From Amycolatopsis granulosa (lineage in GTDB: Bacteria > Actinomycetota > Actinomycetes > Mycobacteriales > Pseudonocardiaceae), in NCBI RefSeq assembly GCF_011758745.1, contig NZ_JAANOV010000001.1:1116001-1180000 (forward strand): a DNA stretch of 64,000 nucleotides. The letters run 5' to 3'. Both the position numbers and the translations under genes were made by a program. The notes below the pieces were generated by a model, which did no database searches, was not told the DNA's origin, and saw nothing but the letters and a program-made list of their open reading frames with translations. Position 1 is the stretch's first letter, and each line of letters begins with the position of its first letter. Positions 17,395 to 25,947 of the stretch are shown piece after piece.

Positions 17395-19772
17395 GCCTGG
17401 TGACGCGTGGATACGAGTGCGCGCCGTGGGAACTGCGGTGGCGCGGGCTCGCGGTCGACCAGCTGCAGCGCACGGAGTCGGCGTTCGCCCTGTCCAACGG
17501 GCACATCGGCCTGCGCGGAACCCTGGAGGAGGGTGAGCCGCGCGGTCTGCCCGGCACCTACCTCAACGGGTACTACGAGGAGCACGAGCTGCCCTACGCC
17601 GAGGCCGGTTACGGCTATCCGGAGGCCGGGCAGACGGTCGTCAACGTGACCGACGGCAAGATCATCCGCCTGCTGGTCGAGGACGAGCCGTTCGACATGC
17701 GGTACGGCACCGCCACCGAGCACGAGCGCGTCCTCGACTTCCGCACCGGCACGCTGACCCGGACCACGGAATGGTCGTCGCCGACCGGGCGGCAGGTGCG
17801 GGTGCGCACGCAGCGGCTGGTGTCGTTCACGCAGCGTGCGGTCGTGGCGATCCGGTACGAGGTCGAGCCGCTGGACGGGAAGATGCAGCTGGTGCTGCAA
17901 TCGGACCTGCTGGCCAACGAGCCGATCGAGACCGACACCACGGACCCGCGGGTGGCCGCGGCACTGCAATCGCCGCTGGAGTCGGAGTTCTTCCTGGCCG
18001 ACGGTTACCGCGCGGTGCTGGTGCACCGGACGAAGCGGTCCGGGCTGCGGATGGCCGCGGCGATGGACCACCAGATCGAGTCGCCGGACGGGCTGCGCAC
18101 CGACATCCTCGCCGAGGAGGACCTGGCGCGGCTGAGCATCGCGGTGGACGTGCCGCAGGGCAAGGTGCTGCGGATGACCAAGTTCGTCGGGTACGGGTGG
18201 TCGGCGCAACGGTCCGTCCCGGCGCTGCGCGCGCAGGTGGACGCGGCGCTCGCCGGGGCGCTGCAAACCGGCTGGGACGGGTTGCTGGCCGAGCAGCGCG
18301 CGTTCCTGGACGACTTCTGGGAGACCGCCGACATCGAGATCGACGGCGATCCCGAGCTGCAGCAGGCGACCCGGTTCGCGTTGTTCCACATCCTGCAGGC
18401 CGGGGCCCGCGGGGAGAGCCGGGCGATCCCGGGCAAGGGCCTGACCGGGCCGGGCTACGACGGGCACGCGTTCTGGGACACCGAGTCGTTCGTGCTGCCC
18501 GTGCTCACCTACAGCGTGCCGGAGGCGGCCCGGGACGCCTTGCGGTGGCGGCATTCCACGTTGCCCCAGGCGCGGGAACGCGCCCGCCAGCTCGGGTTGC
18601 GCGGCGCCGCGTTCCCGTGGCGGTCGATCAACGGCGCGGAGTGCTCGGCGTACTGGCCGGCGGGCACCGCGGCGTTCCACGTCAGCGCCGACATCGCGGA
18701 CGCGGTCGCCCGCTACTACTGGGCCACCGGTGACGCGGACTTCGAGCGGCAGTGCGGCGCCGAGCTGCTGCTGGAAACGGCGCGGTTGTGGATGTCGCTG
18801 GGCCACTTCGACCGGCACGGCCGGTTCCGGATCGACGGGGTGACCGGCCCGGACGAGTACTCGGCGGTGGCGGACAACAACGTCTACACGAACCTGATGG
18901 CGCAGCGGAACCTCCGCGAGGCGGCGGCGTCCTGCGAGCGCGTGCCGGAGGTCGCGTCGCTGTTCGGGGTGGACGAAACGGAGCTGGGCGGCTGGCGCGA
19001 GGCCGCCGAGCGGATGTACGTGCCCTACAACGAAGAACTCGGGGTGCACCCGCAGTCGGACGGTTTCACCGAGCACCTGGACTGGGATTTCGCCGCGACC
19101 CCGCCGGAGAACTACCCGTTGCTGCTGCACTACCCGTACTTCGACCTGTACCGCAAGCAGGTGGTGAAGCAGGCCGATCTGGTGCTGGCACTGCACCTGC
19201 GCGGCGACGCGTTCACCCCTGAGCAGAAGCGCCGCGACTTCGCCTACTACGAGGCCCGCACGGTGCGGGACTCGTCCCTGTCCGCCGGCACCCAGGCGGT
19301 GATCGCGGCCGAGGTGGGACATCTGGACCTCGCCTACGACTACCTGGCCGAGGCGGCGCTGACCGATCTGCACGACGTGCACAACAACGTCCGCAATGGA
19401 CTGCACATGGCGTCGCTGGCCGGGGCGTGGCTGGGCGTGGTCGCCGGGTTCGGCGGGATGCGCGACCACGACGGGAAACTGACCTTCGCGCCGCGGCTGC
19501 CACCGGCACTGGACCGCATCCAGTTCCGGATGTCCTTCCGCGGCAGCCGGTTCGCGGTGGAGATCCACTCCGACAGCGCCACCTACCGGCTGCTGTCGGG
19601 CAAGCCGGTGGAGATCCGGCACCACGGCGAACCGATGTCGGTCACCGAGGAGCCGGCCACCCGGCCGGTCCCGGAGATCGACCCCGGCCCCGCGCCGCAC
19701 CAGCCGAGCGGCCGCGCGCCGGTGCACCGCGACCCCGGCCGGGTGCGGCGCAACCTCGCCGCGTCCGGCTGA
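17391..19772 (+). CDS. Glycoside hydrolase family 65 enzyme (maltose/trehalose/kojibiose phosphorylase-like)
   Basis: 793 aa, standard GH65 size. The N-terminal beta-sandwich holds ESAFALSNGHIGLRG; the (alpha/alpha)6 barrel starts near residue 330. The barrel carries FWDTESFVLPVL, RGAAFPWRSI and GVTGPDEYSA with the catalytic acid Glu489. GH65 phosphorylases split an alpha-glucoside with phosphate to beta-glucose 1-phosphate, which suits the upstream mutase. One odd point: the SSLSAGTQAVIAAE segment has Gln where, from memory, characterised phosphorylases have a phosphate-binding His. Specificity is therefore unclear, and hydrolase activity is possible. A similar mutase/GH65 pair occurs in mycobacteria. 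Confidence 0.92.
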   Translation: MSLVTRGYECAPWELRWRGLAVDQLQRTESAFALSNGHIGLRGTLEEGEPRGLPGTYLNGYYEEHELPYAEAGYGYPEAGQTVVNVTDGKIIRLLVEDEPFDMRYGTATEHERVLDFRTGTLTRTTEWSSPTGRQVRVRTQRLVSFTQRAVVAIRYEVEPLDGKMQLVLQSDLLANEPIETDTTDPRVAAALQSPLESEFFLADGYRAVLVHRTKRSGLRMAAAMDHQIESPDGLRTDILAEEDLARLSIAVDVPQGKVLRMTKFVGYGWSAQRSVPALRAQVDAALAGALQTGWDGLLAEQRAFLDDFWETADIEIDGDPELQQATRFALFHILQAGARGESRAIPGKGLTGPGYDGHAFWDTESFVLPVLTYSVPEAARDALRWRHSTLPQARERARQLGLRGAAFPWRSINGAECSAYWPAGTAAFHVSADIADAVARYYWATGDADFERQCGAELLLETARLWMSLGHFDRHGRFRIDGVTGPDEYSAVADNNVYTNLMAQRNLREAAASCERVPEVASLFGVDETELGGWREAAERMYVPYNEELGVHPQSDGFTEHLDWDFAATPPENYPLLLHYPYFDLYRKQVVKQADLVLALHLRGDAFTPEQKRRDFAYYEARTVRDSSLSAGTQAVIAAEVGHLDLAYDYLAEAALTDLHDVHNNVRNGLHMASLAGAWLGVVAGFGGMRDHDGKLTFAPRLPPALDRIQFRMSFRGSRFAVEIHSDSATYRLLSGKPVEIRHHGEPMSVTEEPATRPVPEIDPGPAPHQPSGRAPVHRDPGRVRRNLAASG

Positions 19773-19795
19773 CGACCGGCTGATCAGGGGGTCTT

Positions 19796-19818
19796 CCCGG
19801 CCGCGGGAGTCGGCCGGG
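19796..19818. terminator. Bidirectional hairpin after GH65
   Basis: A perfect 8-bp stem CCCGGCCG / CGGCCGGG (19796-19803 with 19811-19818) with a 7-base loop lies between the convergent stops of the GH65 gene (19772) and the DUF2945 gene (19824). Confidence 0.6.
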
Positions 19819-19823
19819 GCCGG

Positions 19824-20018
19824 TCAGTCCGCCGGGTGCAGTTTGTCCGGCTTGTGCACCGCCGTCCAGCCGGACTTCTCGCTCCGCACCAGGTACTGCG
19901 GGTTGTCCGCGGACGCCCGCACCTGGCGCCCGCCGGCGTGGGTGTCCTCGGTGATCTTCTCCTCGACGGTGCCGGCCGAACTCTCGTTCCCCGCGTCCGG
20001 GAACGCCCGGTTCCGCAC
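19824..20018 (-). CDS. DUF2945 (HVA1/TUDOR-like) small protein
   Basis: 64 aa from GTG 20018. Residues 15-62 match the DUF2945 pattern: AGTVEEKITEDT, then VRASADNPQYLVRS and a closing AVHKPDKL. The usual N-terminal strand (a GDxVxW motif) is replaced by MRNRAFPDAGNES, so either the start of the domain is lost or the family is divergent here. The gene begins 6 bases after the stop of the acidic 57-aa gene and is probably co-transcribed with it. Function unknown in bacteria. Confidence 0.7.
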   Translation of the reverse strand: MRNRAFPDAGNESSAGTVEEKITEDTHAGGRQVRASADNPQYLVRSEKSGWTAVHKPDKLHPAD

Positions 20019-20024
20019 CCACGC

Positions 20025-20198
20025 TCAGTCGGGCGGTTCGGGCACCCCCTCCCGGGGCTCGACCTCCTCCGAGTTCGGGGGCGTCTCGACGTCGTCGGTG
20101 GGACCGAGGTCCAGGTCGGGGTGCCGCACATCGGGGAAGTCCGGGGACAGCGGCGGCTCCGGGCTGACCTGCTTCTTCTCGTCGTCCTTGTCGGTCAT
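20025..20198 (-). CDS. Small acidic protein, 57 aa, unknown
   Basis: ATG at 20198 opens a 57-residue frame beginning MTDKDDEKKQVSPEPPLSPD and ending EGVPEPPD. It is very rich in Asp, Glu and Pro and probably disordered. A TTGACA/16/TAAGCC promoter would place the RNA start at the ATG, giving a leaderless message. It is followed 6 bases later by the DUF2945 gene. No homologue recognised; real-gene status rests on promoter position, composition and operon fit. Confidence 0.5.
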   Translation of the reverse strand: MTDKDDEKKQVSPEPPLSPDFPDVRHPDLDLGPTDDVETPPNSEEVEPREGVPEPPD

Positions 20199-20204
20199 GG
20201 CACC

Positions 20205-20232
20205 GGCTTACCCCGTTTCGGCCCGCTGTCAA
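20205..20232 (-). promoter_or_regulatory. Candidate promoter for the small acidic protein gene
   Basis: On the minus strand TTGACA (20232-20227), 16 bases, TAAGCC (20210-20205). The -10 ends 6 bases before the ATG at 20198, the geometry of leaderless transcripts common in actinobacteria. The -35 overlaps the stop region of the upstream glycosylase gene. Confidence 0.4.
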
Positions 20233-21005
20233 CCGGGTTGGCAGCGCGGGCACCACACGGTGCCGCGGCCGCCGGCCCGGCCGTGCTCCAGCGTCGCGCC
20301 GCATCGCGGGCACGATCCGGCGGGCTCGTCGCGGCGGCCGGTCAGCCAGCTCTTGCGTGGCGGCACCCGTTCCGCCTGCACCGCCGCGCGCAGCACCGTG
20401 CGCATTTCCCGGTACAGCGCGTCGGCCGCCGCCCGGTCCAGGTCGGCCGCCGGGGTGTGCGGGTTGAGCCGCGCCCGCCACAGGATCTCGTCGACCAGCA
20501 GGTTTCCCAGGCCGCCGAGGACGGACTGGTCGGTGAGCAGCGGCTTGAGCTGACGGCGGCGGCCGAGCAGTTCGGCGAACCGGTCCTGGCCCACCGCGAG
20601 CGCGTCCGGTCCGGTGTCCGCGAGCAGCCGGTCCAGTTCCGCGTCGTCGGCGGCCAGGCGCAGCCCCTGGAGCTTGCGCATGTCGCGGTAACGCAGCTCT
20701 CCGTCGTCGAACGCGAAGATCACCCGGTCGTGACGTTCCCGGTCCCCGGTCTCCCACCGCAGTGACCCGGTCATGCCGAAGTGCAGCACGACCGTCTCCG
20801 GGTGGTCCGCCAGGGGCGCGATCAGCCACTTGCCGAGCCGCCGCGGCTCGCCGAACCGGCGTCCGGTGAGCGTGTCCCGCAGGCGGCGGGCGGTCACACC
20901 GCGCAGGACGCCCGCGTCGAGCGTCGTGACGTCCGTGATGCGCTTGCCGGCCGCGTGCCGGGCGAGGACCCGGCGGAACCCTTCGACGTCCGGCAGTTCA
21001 GGCAT
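20229..21005 (-). CDS. Fpg/Nei-family DNA glycosylase/AP lyase
   Basis: 258 aa. The protein begins MPELPDVEG: after methionine removal Pro1 is the Schiff-base nucleophile and Glu2 the acid. The helix-two-turn-helix region includes SVLGGLGNLLVDEILWRARLNP, and the C-terminus holds a zinc finger CPRCGATLEHG...CPRC. These features define base-excision repair enzymes that remove oxidised purines or pyrimidines. GFRR after PDVE and moderate length leave open whether it is Fpg or an Nei-like paralogue. The ATG at 21005 is fixed by the required N-terminal proline. Divergent from the F420 gene with an 85-base gap. Confidence 0.93.
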   Translation of the reverse strand: MPELPDVEGFRRVLARHAAGKRITDVTTLDAGVLRGVTARRLRDTLTGRRFGEPRRLGKWLIAPLADHPETVVLHFGMTGSLRWETGDRERHDRVIFAFDDGELRYRDMRKLQGLRLAADDAELDRLLADTGPDALAVGQDRFAELLGRRRQLKPLLTDQSVLGGLGNLLVDEILWRARLNPHTPAADLDRAAADALYREMRTVLRAAVQAERVPPRKSWLTGRRDEPAGSCPRCGATLEHGRAGGRGTVWCPRCQPG

Positions 21006-21090
21006 GCCGGAGCGTTCCACCCGGCGAGCTCGCCGAAACCCGAATTCATCGTGCGTTGATTTCCGCGCACCGGCTTGGCATGCTGATCGC

Positions 21091-21471
21091 ATGGTGCTGT
21101 CGAAGAAGGTCGCCAGGTTCAACCGCCTCGCGACCAACCGCGTGCTCGGGCCGTTGAGCATGTGGCTGCCCGGGTTCGCCATGATCGTCCACCGCGGCCG
21201 CCGGTCGGGCCGGACCTACCGGACTCCGGTGAAGATCTTCCGGGTGGCCGACAGTCTCGTCGTGGCCCTGACCTACGGGCCGGACTCCGACTGGGTCCGC
21301 AACGTCCTGGCGGCGGGCGGCTGCGAGATCGAGACGCGCAGGCGGATCATGACGGCGACCCGGCCCAGGGTCGTGCGCGACGAGCGCCGGACGGGCATGC
21401 CGCCCGGCGTCCGCCAGATCCTCGGTGCCGCCGGAGTGACCGAGTTCCTGTTCCTCGACCGGGTCAGCTGA
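21091..21471 (+). CDS. Deazaflavin (F420)-dependent nitroreductase-family protein
   Basis: 126 aa, a split beta-barrel of the DDN/FDOR-A type. The motif WLPGFAMIVHRGRRSGRTYRTPV near residues 24-46 is the family hallmark that binds coenzyme F420; the C-terminus FLFLDRV closes the barrel. Members reduce quinones or nitro compounds with reduced F420 near the membrane. Start: ATG 21091. The 3' end overlaps the convergent LLM gene by 8 bases. Two F420-type genes side by side imply the host makes F420. Confidence 0.85.
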   Translation: MVLSKKVARFNRLATNRVLGPLSMWLPGFAMIVHRGRRSGRTYRTPVKIFRVADSLVVALTYGPDSDWVRNVLAAGGCEIETRRRIMTATRPRVVRDERRTGMPPGVRQILGAAGVTEFLFLDRVS

Positions 21472-22504
21472 GCAGTTCGCGCAGCTCGGCGACGATCCCG
21501 GCGCGGCGGGCCGGGTCGGGATCGAGGAAGGTGAGCTGCAGGGTGGTGACCCCGGCCTCGCGCAGGGCGGCCAGCCGCTCCCGCACGTACCCCTTCGAAC
21601 CGACCAGGCAGATGGCCCGCAGCAGGTCCAGCGGGACGGCGGCGGCGGCCTCCTCCTTCTTGCCGTCGAGGTAGAGGTCCTGGATCAGCTTGGCCTCCGC
21701 CTCGTAGCCGTAGCGGCAGGCCAGCTCGTTGTAGAAGTTCTTGCCGCGGGCACCCATGCCGCCGACGTAGAGCGCCACCAGCGGGCGGACCCAGTCGAGC
21801 AGGGAATCGACGTCCTCGCCGATCGCCACCGGGACTCCGACGGCGACGTCGAGCTCGCCCAGGGACGGATCGCGCTTGGCCTTGCCCGCGGCCAGCGCCT
21901 CGCCCCACACCTCCTCGGCCCGCTCCGGGTGGAAGAAGATCGGCTGCCAGCCCTCCGCGATCTCCGCGGTCAGCGCCACGTTCTTCGGGCCGATCGCGGC
22001 GATCTGGACCGGGATCCGCTCCCGCACGGGGTGGTTGATGATCTTCAGCGGCTTGCCCAGACCGGTGCCCTGGTCCGCCGGCAGCGGGATCCGGTAGTGC
22101 TTGCCGTCGTGCACGACGCGCTCCCGCCGCCACACCTGGCGGCAGATCTCCACGATCTCGCGCGTACGGCCCAGCGGCGCGTCGTAGCGCACCCCGTGGA
22201 AGCCCTCGACGACCTGCGGCCCGGACGCCCCGATGCCGAGGATGAACCGGCCGCCGGACACGAAGTCCAGGCCCGCCGCCGTCATGGCGGTCAGCGTCGG
22301 CGTCCGCGTGTAGATCTGCAGGATGCCCGAGGCCAGCTGGACGTGCTCGGTCTTCGCCGCGAGGTAGCCGAGCTGGCTGACCGCGTCGAACGAGTAGGCC
22401 TCGGGGACGGTGACGACGTCGAGCCCGGCCTTCTCCAGCTCGACCACGTCCCGGACGCTCTCGGCGAACCCGCCGGAGTAGGAGATCTGGGTGCCGATCC
22501 GCAT
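21464..22504 (-). CDS. LLM-class F420-dependent oxidoreductase
   Basis: 346 aa, luciferase-like TIM barrel. Typical segments: IGTQISYSGGFAESVRDV at the N-terminus, VTVPEAYSFDAVSQLGYLAA, ILQIYTRTPTLTAMTAAGLD, GRFILGIGASGPQVVEGFHG, and IPVQIAAIGPKNVALTAEIA near residue 170. These match F420-dependent LLM enzymes of actinobacteria. ATG 22504 has AAAGGTGG four to five bases upstream, excluding the longer frame. A 14-bp perfect palindrome lies directly upstream in a 46-base gap and probably binds a TetR-type repressor. Substrate unknown. Confidence 0.9.
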   Translation of the reverse strand: MRIGTQISYSGGFAESVRDVVELEKAGLDVVTVPEAYSFDAVSQLGYLAAKTEHVQLASGILQIYTRTPTLTAMTAAGLDFVSGGRFILGIGASGPQVVEGFHGVRYDAPLGRTREIVEICRQVWRRERVVHDGKHYRIPLPADQGTGLGKPLKIINHPVRERIPVQIAAIGPKNVALTAEIAEGWQPIFFHPERAEEVWGEALAAGKAKRDPSLGELDVAVGVPVAIGEDVDSLLDWVRPLVALYVGGMGARGKNFYNELACRYGYEAEAKLIQDLYLDGKKEEAAAAVPLDLLRAICLVGSKGYVRERLAALREAGVTTLQLTFLDPDPARRAGIVAELRELLS

Positions 22505-22522
22505 CGATGCCACCTTTGCTTC

Positions 22523-22536
22523 TAAGCGTGCGCTTA
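22523..22536. promoter_or_regulatory. 14-bp palindrome upstream of the LLM gene, candidate TetR-type operator
   Basis: TAAGCG-tg-CGCTTA is a perfect 6-2-6 inverted repeat 18 bases before the LLM start. Symmetric sites of this size and centre are typical of TetR-family repressors. No TetR gene lies in the window, so a regulator encoded elsewhere would act here. Confidence 0.5.
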
Positions 22537-22550
22537 CCTCGAGCGCCACA

Positions 22551-24182
22551 CTACCGGCTGGTAATCCAGTCCGAAACCACCCGGTCCAGAACGGGCAGCG
22601 GGAGAATCCCGTGACCCAGCACCACGTCGTGGAAGTCTCGGACGTCGAACCGCTCCCCCAGCGCGCGCTCGGCGCCGGCCCGGATCCGCTGGATCTCCAG
22701 CCGCCCGACCGCGTACGACAACGCCTGCCCCGGGCAGCCGAGGTACCGGTCGACCTCCTCGTCGATCTCCACCGCGGCCATCGGCGTGTGCTCCCGCAGG
22801 TAGTCCACCGCCCGCTGCCGGGACCAGCCCAGCGCGTGCAGCCCGGTGTCCACCACCAGGCGCCCGGCGCGCATCGCGTCCTGCGTCAGCATGCCCAGCC
22901 GCGCCACGTCGCCGGAGTACAGGCCCATTTCGTCGGCCAGCCGCTCGGCGTAGAGGCCCCAGCCCTCGGTGTAGGCGTTGACCTCGGCGATCCGGCGCAG
23001 CAGCGGCAGGTCCAGCCCCTGCGCGAGGGAGATCTGGAGGTGGTGGCCGGGGATCACCTCGTGGTAGGCGACCGCCTCGCCGACGTGCCGCAGCCGTTCC
23101 GTTGCCTGGAAGGTGTTGGCGTAGTAGACGCCCGGCCGGGAGCCGTCCAGCGCCGGTTCGATGTAGTAGGCGATCGTGCCCGCGCCGGCGTCGGTCTCCG
23201 GCACCGGCCGCACCTCGCACCGCGCCGACGGGATCGTCCGGAACCACCGGGGTGCCGCGGCCTCCGCCCTGGCGATCGCCGCACGCGCGGCGGTCAGCAG
23301 TTCCTCGCCGCTGCCCCAGCGCAACGCGGGATCGGTGCGCAACCGCCGGAAGATCTCCGCCCGGTCCGTGGTGCCGAACACCCGGCGGCCGACCGCCCGG
23401 AACTCCCCGGTCAGGTCGGCGATCAGGGCGAGCCCGATGTCGTGCAGTTCCTGCGCGGTGCGCTCGGTGGTGGTGTGCGCCCGGATCAGCCCCGCGTACC
23501 GGGGTAGCCCGCCGGGCTGCCAGCACAGGCCCGGCTCGTCCGCGGGCCGGGCACGCGCCCGCAGCTCACCGGCGAGGAACTCGCGGTAGCGGACCAGAGC
23601 GGGCCGTACCTTCCCTGCCAGCAACGCGTCCCGCTCGGCGGCGAGCGCGCCGGATCCGACATCCAGGCGCAACGGCGCGACCCCGGGTGCGGCCAGCAAC
23701 CGGTCGAAGTAGCCGATCGTCGCGTCCACCAGGAAACCCGGCGGCGTGAGGTCGCCGGACTGCCGCTCGATCACCTGGTCCACCAGGGCCGGCACGGCGG
23801 CGAGCCGGGCGAGGAAACCCCGGGCCCGGCGAGCGCCGGTCAGCTCGATCATCGGCAGCGTCATCAGCATCAGCTGGACCGGCGCGGTGAACGCGTCGCT
23901 GACGGCGAACTCGGGCAGCCGCGCGTCGAGGACGTCGACGGCCGCCCGGGCCTGCTGAACGACGACGTCGCGGGTCACCGCCTCCCCGGGCCCGGCCGGG
24001 GAGGCCGCCCCGGCACGTGCGGCGAGATCGAGACAGGCGGCGCGGTGCCGCGCCTGCGCCCGCGCGGTCAGATCCGGCAGCCGGTCGTGGTCCCCCGGCA
24101 GGCCGAGCACGGACGCCCGCAGCGGATCGGCCGCCAGCAACAGGCCGGTGAGCTCCTCGCCGAGTGCGTCCACCGCGCTCAT
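22551..24182 (-). CDS. DUF885-family putative zinc metallohydrolase, copy A
   Basis: 543 aa, cytosolic. The defining motif is YHEVIPGHHLQ near residue 380, a HExxxGH-like zinc signature of DUF885 proteins, which are related to gluzincin metallopeptidases; the downstream Glu of NAYTEGWGLYAERLADE is the expected third ligand. The preceding region SRPGVYYANTFQATERLRH is also conserved. Its ATG overlaps the stop of copy B (ATGA). Copies A and B align over most of their length, so they arose by tandem duplication. Substrate unknown; peptidase activity is inferred. Confidence 0.85.
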   Translation of the reverse strand: MSAVDALGEELTGLLLAADPLRASVLGLPGDHDRLPDLTARAQARHRAACLDLAARAGAASPAGPGEAVTRDVVVQQARAAVDVLDARLPEFAVSDAFTAPVQLMLMTLPMIELTGARRARGFLARLAAVPALVDQVIERQSGDLTPPGFLVDATIGYFDRLLAAPGVAPLRLDVGSGALAAERDALLAGKVRPALVRYREFLAGELRARARPADEPGLCWQPGGLPRYAGLIRAHTTTERTAQELHDIGLALIADLTGEFRAVGRRVFGTTDRAEIFRRLRTDPALRWGSGEELLTAARAAIARAEAAAPRWFRTIPSARCEVRPVPETDAGAGTIAYYIEPALDGSRPGVYYANTFQATERLRHVGEAVAYHEVIPGHHLQISLAQGLDLPLLRRIAEVNAYTEGWGLYAERLADEMGLYSGDVARLGMLTQDAMRAGRLVVDTGLHALGWSRQRAVDYLREHTPMAAVEIDEEVDRYLGCPGQALSYAVGRLEIQRIRAGAERALGERFDVRDFHDVVLGHGILPLPVLDRVVSDWITSR

Positions 24183-25831
24183 GATCGCGCGATCCAGTCG
24201 TCCACCACGCCCTCCAGCACCGGCAGCGGCAGCGCGCCGCCACCGAGGACCAGGTCGTGGAAGGCGCGGATGTCGAACCGCTCCCCCAGCGCCCGCTCGG
24301 CCTTCGCCCGCACGCGCTGGATCTCCAGGCGCCCCACCATGTACGACAGCGCCTGCCCCGGATAGGCGATGTAGCGGTCCACTTCGGACTCGATCTCCAC
24401 CTGGGCCATCGGGGTGTTCTCCCGCAGGTAGTCCACCGCCTGCTGCCGCGACCACCCCAGCGCGTGCAGCCCGGTGTCCACCACGAGGCGGCCGGCCCGC
24501 ATCGAGTCCATGGTGAGCATGCCGAGCAGCGCGACGTCGCCGGAGTACAGGCCCATCTCGGCGGCCAGCCGCTCGGCGTAGAGGCCCCAGCCCTCGGCGA
24601 ACGCGGTGAAGTCGCCGATCCGGCGCAGCAGCGGCAGATCCGTCAGCGTCAGCGCGGTGGAGAGCTGGAAGTGGTGACCGGGGATGGCTTCGTGGAAGGC
24701 CACCACCTCGGCGGCGTGCCGGAACCGCTCGGTGACCTCGTGGGTGTTGGCGAAGTAGATCCCGGGCCGGGACCCGTCGACGGCCGGTTGCAGGTAGAAC
24801 GCGGGCGGCCCGCCGGGCGCCTCGGCCGGCGGCACCGGCTCCACCACCCACGGGTGCGGCGGGATGCGGCCGAACCAGCGCGGTGCGGCCTCCTCGGCCC
24901 GGGTGATCGCCGCCCGGGCGGTGTCGAGCAGTTCCCCGGCGCTGCCCCACCGCAGCTGCGGATCGGTCCGCAACCGGTGGAAGATCTCCGCCAGATCGGT
25001 GGTGCCGAACACGCGCGAGCCGATCTCGCGGTACTCGCCCGCCAGGTCGGCGATGAGGCGCAGACCGGTTTCGTGCAGCTCGTCCGGTGTGCGGCCGGTC
25101 GTGGTGTGCGCGCGGGCGAGGGCGGCGTAGATCGCCTCACCGTCGGGCAGCCAGCACACGCCGGGCTTCTCCGGCGGGCGCCCGTGCGGCGCGATGCCGG
25201 TGAGCGCGTCCCGGTAGGCGGCGAACGCGGGCCGCACCACCTCGGCGAGCAGGCGCTCCCGCTCGCGGGCGAAGTCCTCGCTCGGCGCGGGCTGGCGCAG
25301 CAGCGGGTCGGAGCCGGGCTCGGCCAGGTAGCGGTCCAGGTGCGCGATCGCGGCGCGGACCAGGTGCTCGACCGGCACCCGTCCGGCGGCCACGCCGGCG
25401 CGGTGGCGGCCGGCAGCCTGGTCCAGGTAACGCGGGACGTCCGCCAGCCGGGCGAGGTGCCGGCGGCCGTGCTCGTCGTCGGGCACGCCGATCATCGGCA
25501 GGATCGTCAGCAGGCCGACCGCGGGGGCGACGAAGATGTCGCTGATGGTGAACTCGACCGCGCGCGTGTCCAGCCGGTCCAGGTGACCGCGCGCCTGCGT
25601 CAGCAGCACGTCCCGGGTCACCCGGTCCTCGGCGCTCAGCCCGGCCGGGTCGATCGCCCCGGCGCGCCGCACGAAGTCCGCGAGCCGGTCGCGGTGGGCG
25701 GCCTCGGCCTCCTCGCCGAGGTCGCCGATCCCGTCCCGGGCGGACTCCAGCCCGAGTGCCGCCGGCCACAGCGGTTCGGCGTCGAACAGGGCTTCCACGA
25801 ACTCGTCGGCGAGCTTCACGACCTCGGTCAT
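24179..25831 (-). CDS. DUF885-family putative zinc metallohydrolase, copy B
   Basis: 550 aa, upstream member of the tandem pair. The zinc motif is FHEAIPGHHFQ and the third-ligand segment is FTAFAEGWGLYAERLAAE. Long identical blocks with copy A (GWSRQ-AVDYLRE-TPMA, MGLYSGDVA-LGML) show common origin, while the N-terminal thirds have diverged, suggesting different substrates. ATG 25831. Divergent from the HTH protein gene across a 116-base gap that should hold the promoter of the pair. Confidence 0.85.
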   Translation of the reverse strand: MTEVVKLADEFVEALFDAEPLWPAALGLESARDGIGDLGEEAEAAHRDRLADFVRRAGAIDPAGLSAEDRVTRDVLLTQARGHLDRLDTRAVEFTISDIFVAPAVGLLTILPMIGVPDDEHGRRHLARLADVPRYLDQAAGRHRAGVAAGRVPVEHLVRAAIAHLDRYLAEPGSDPLLRQPAPSEDFARERERLLAEVVRPAFAAYRDALTGIAPHGRPPEKPGVCWLPDGEAIYAALARAHTTTGRTPDELHETGLRLIADLAGEYREIGSRVFGTTDLAEIFHRLRTDPQLRWGSAGELLDTARAAITRAEEAAPRWFGRIPPHPWVVEPVPPAEAPGGPPAFYLQPAVDGSRPGIYFANTHEVTERFRHAAEVVAFHEAIPGHHFQLSTALTLTDLPLLRRIGDFTAFAEGWGLYAERLAAEMGLYSGDVALLGMLTMDSMRAGRLVVDTGLHALGWSRQQAVDYLRENTPMAQVEIESEVDRYIAYPGQALSYMVGRLEIQRVRAKAERALGERFDIRAFHDLVLGGGALPLPVLEGVVDDWIARS

Positions 25832-25947
25832 CCATCCATCCCTGTGTCGTCGGGTGCGGGTTCCGCCAGCCTAGAACCGCTGGAACCACGGTGCCCCGCG
25901 ACGGGGTGAGCACGCGCCGCGACGGTCAGCAGGTAGCGTCTGCTGCC

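Noticed and set aside
16992..19727. 911-codon minus-strand frame opposite HAD and GH65
   Set aside because: Shadow of the real plus-strand genes; low-complexity composition and no ribosome site.
19773..20018. Frameshift restoring a full DUF2945 N-terminus
   Set aside because: Neither other frame upstream gives the GDxVxW strand, and a stop of the preceding gene lies 6 bases away.
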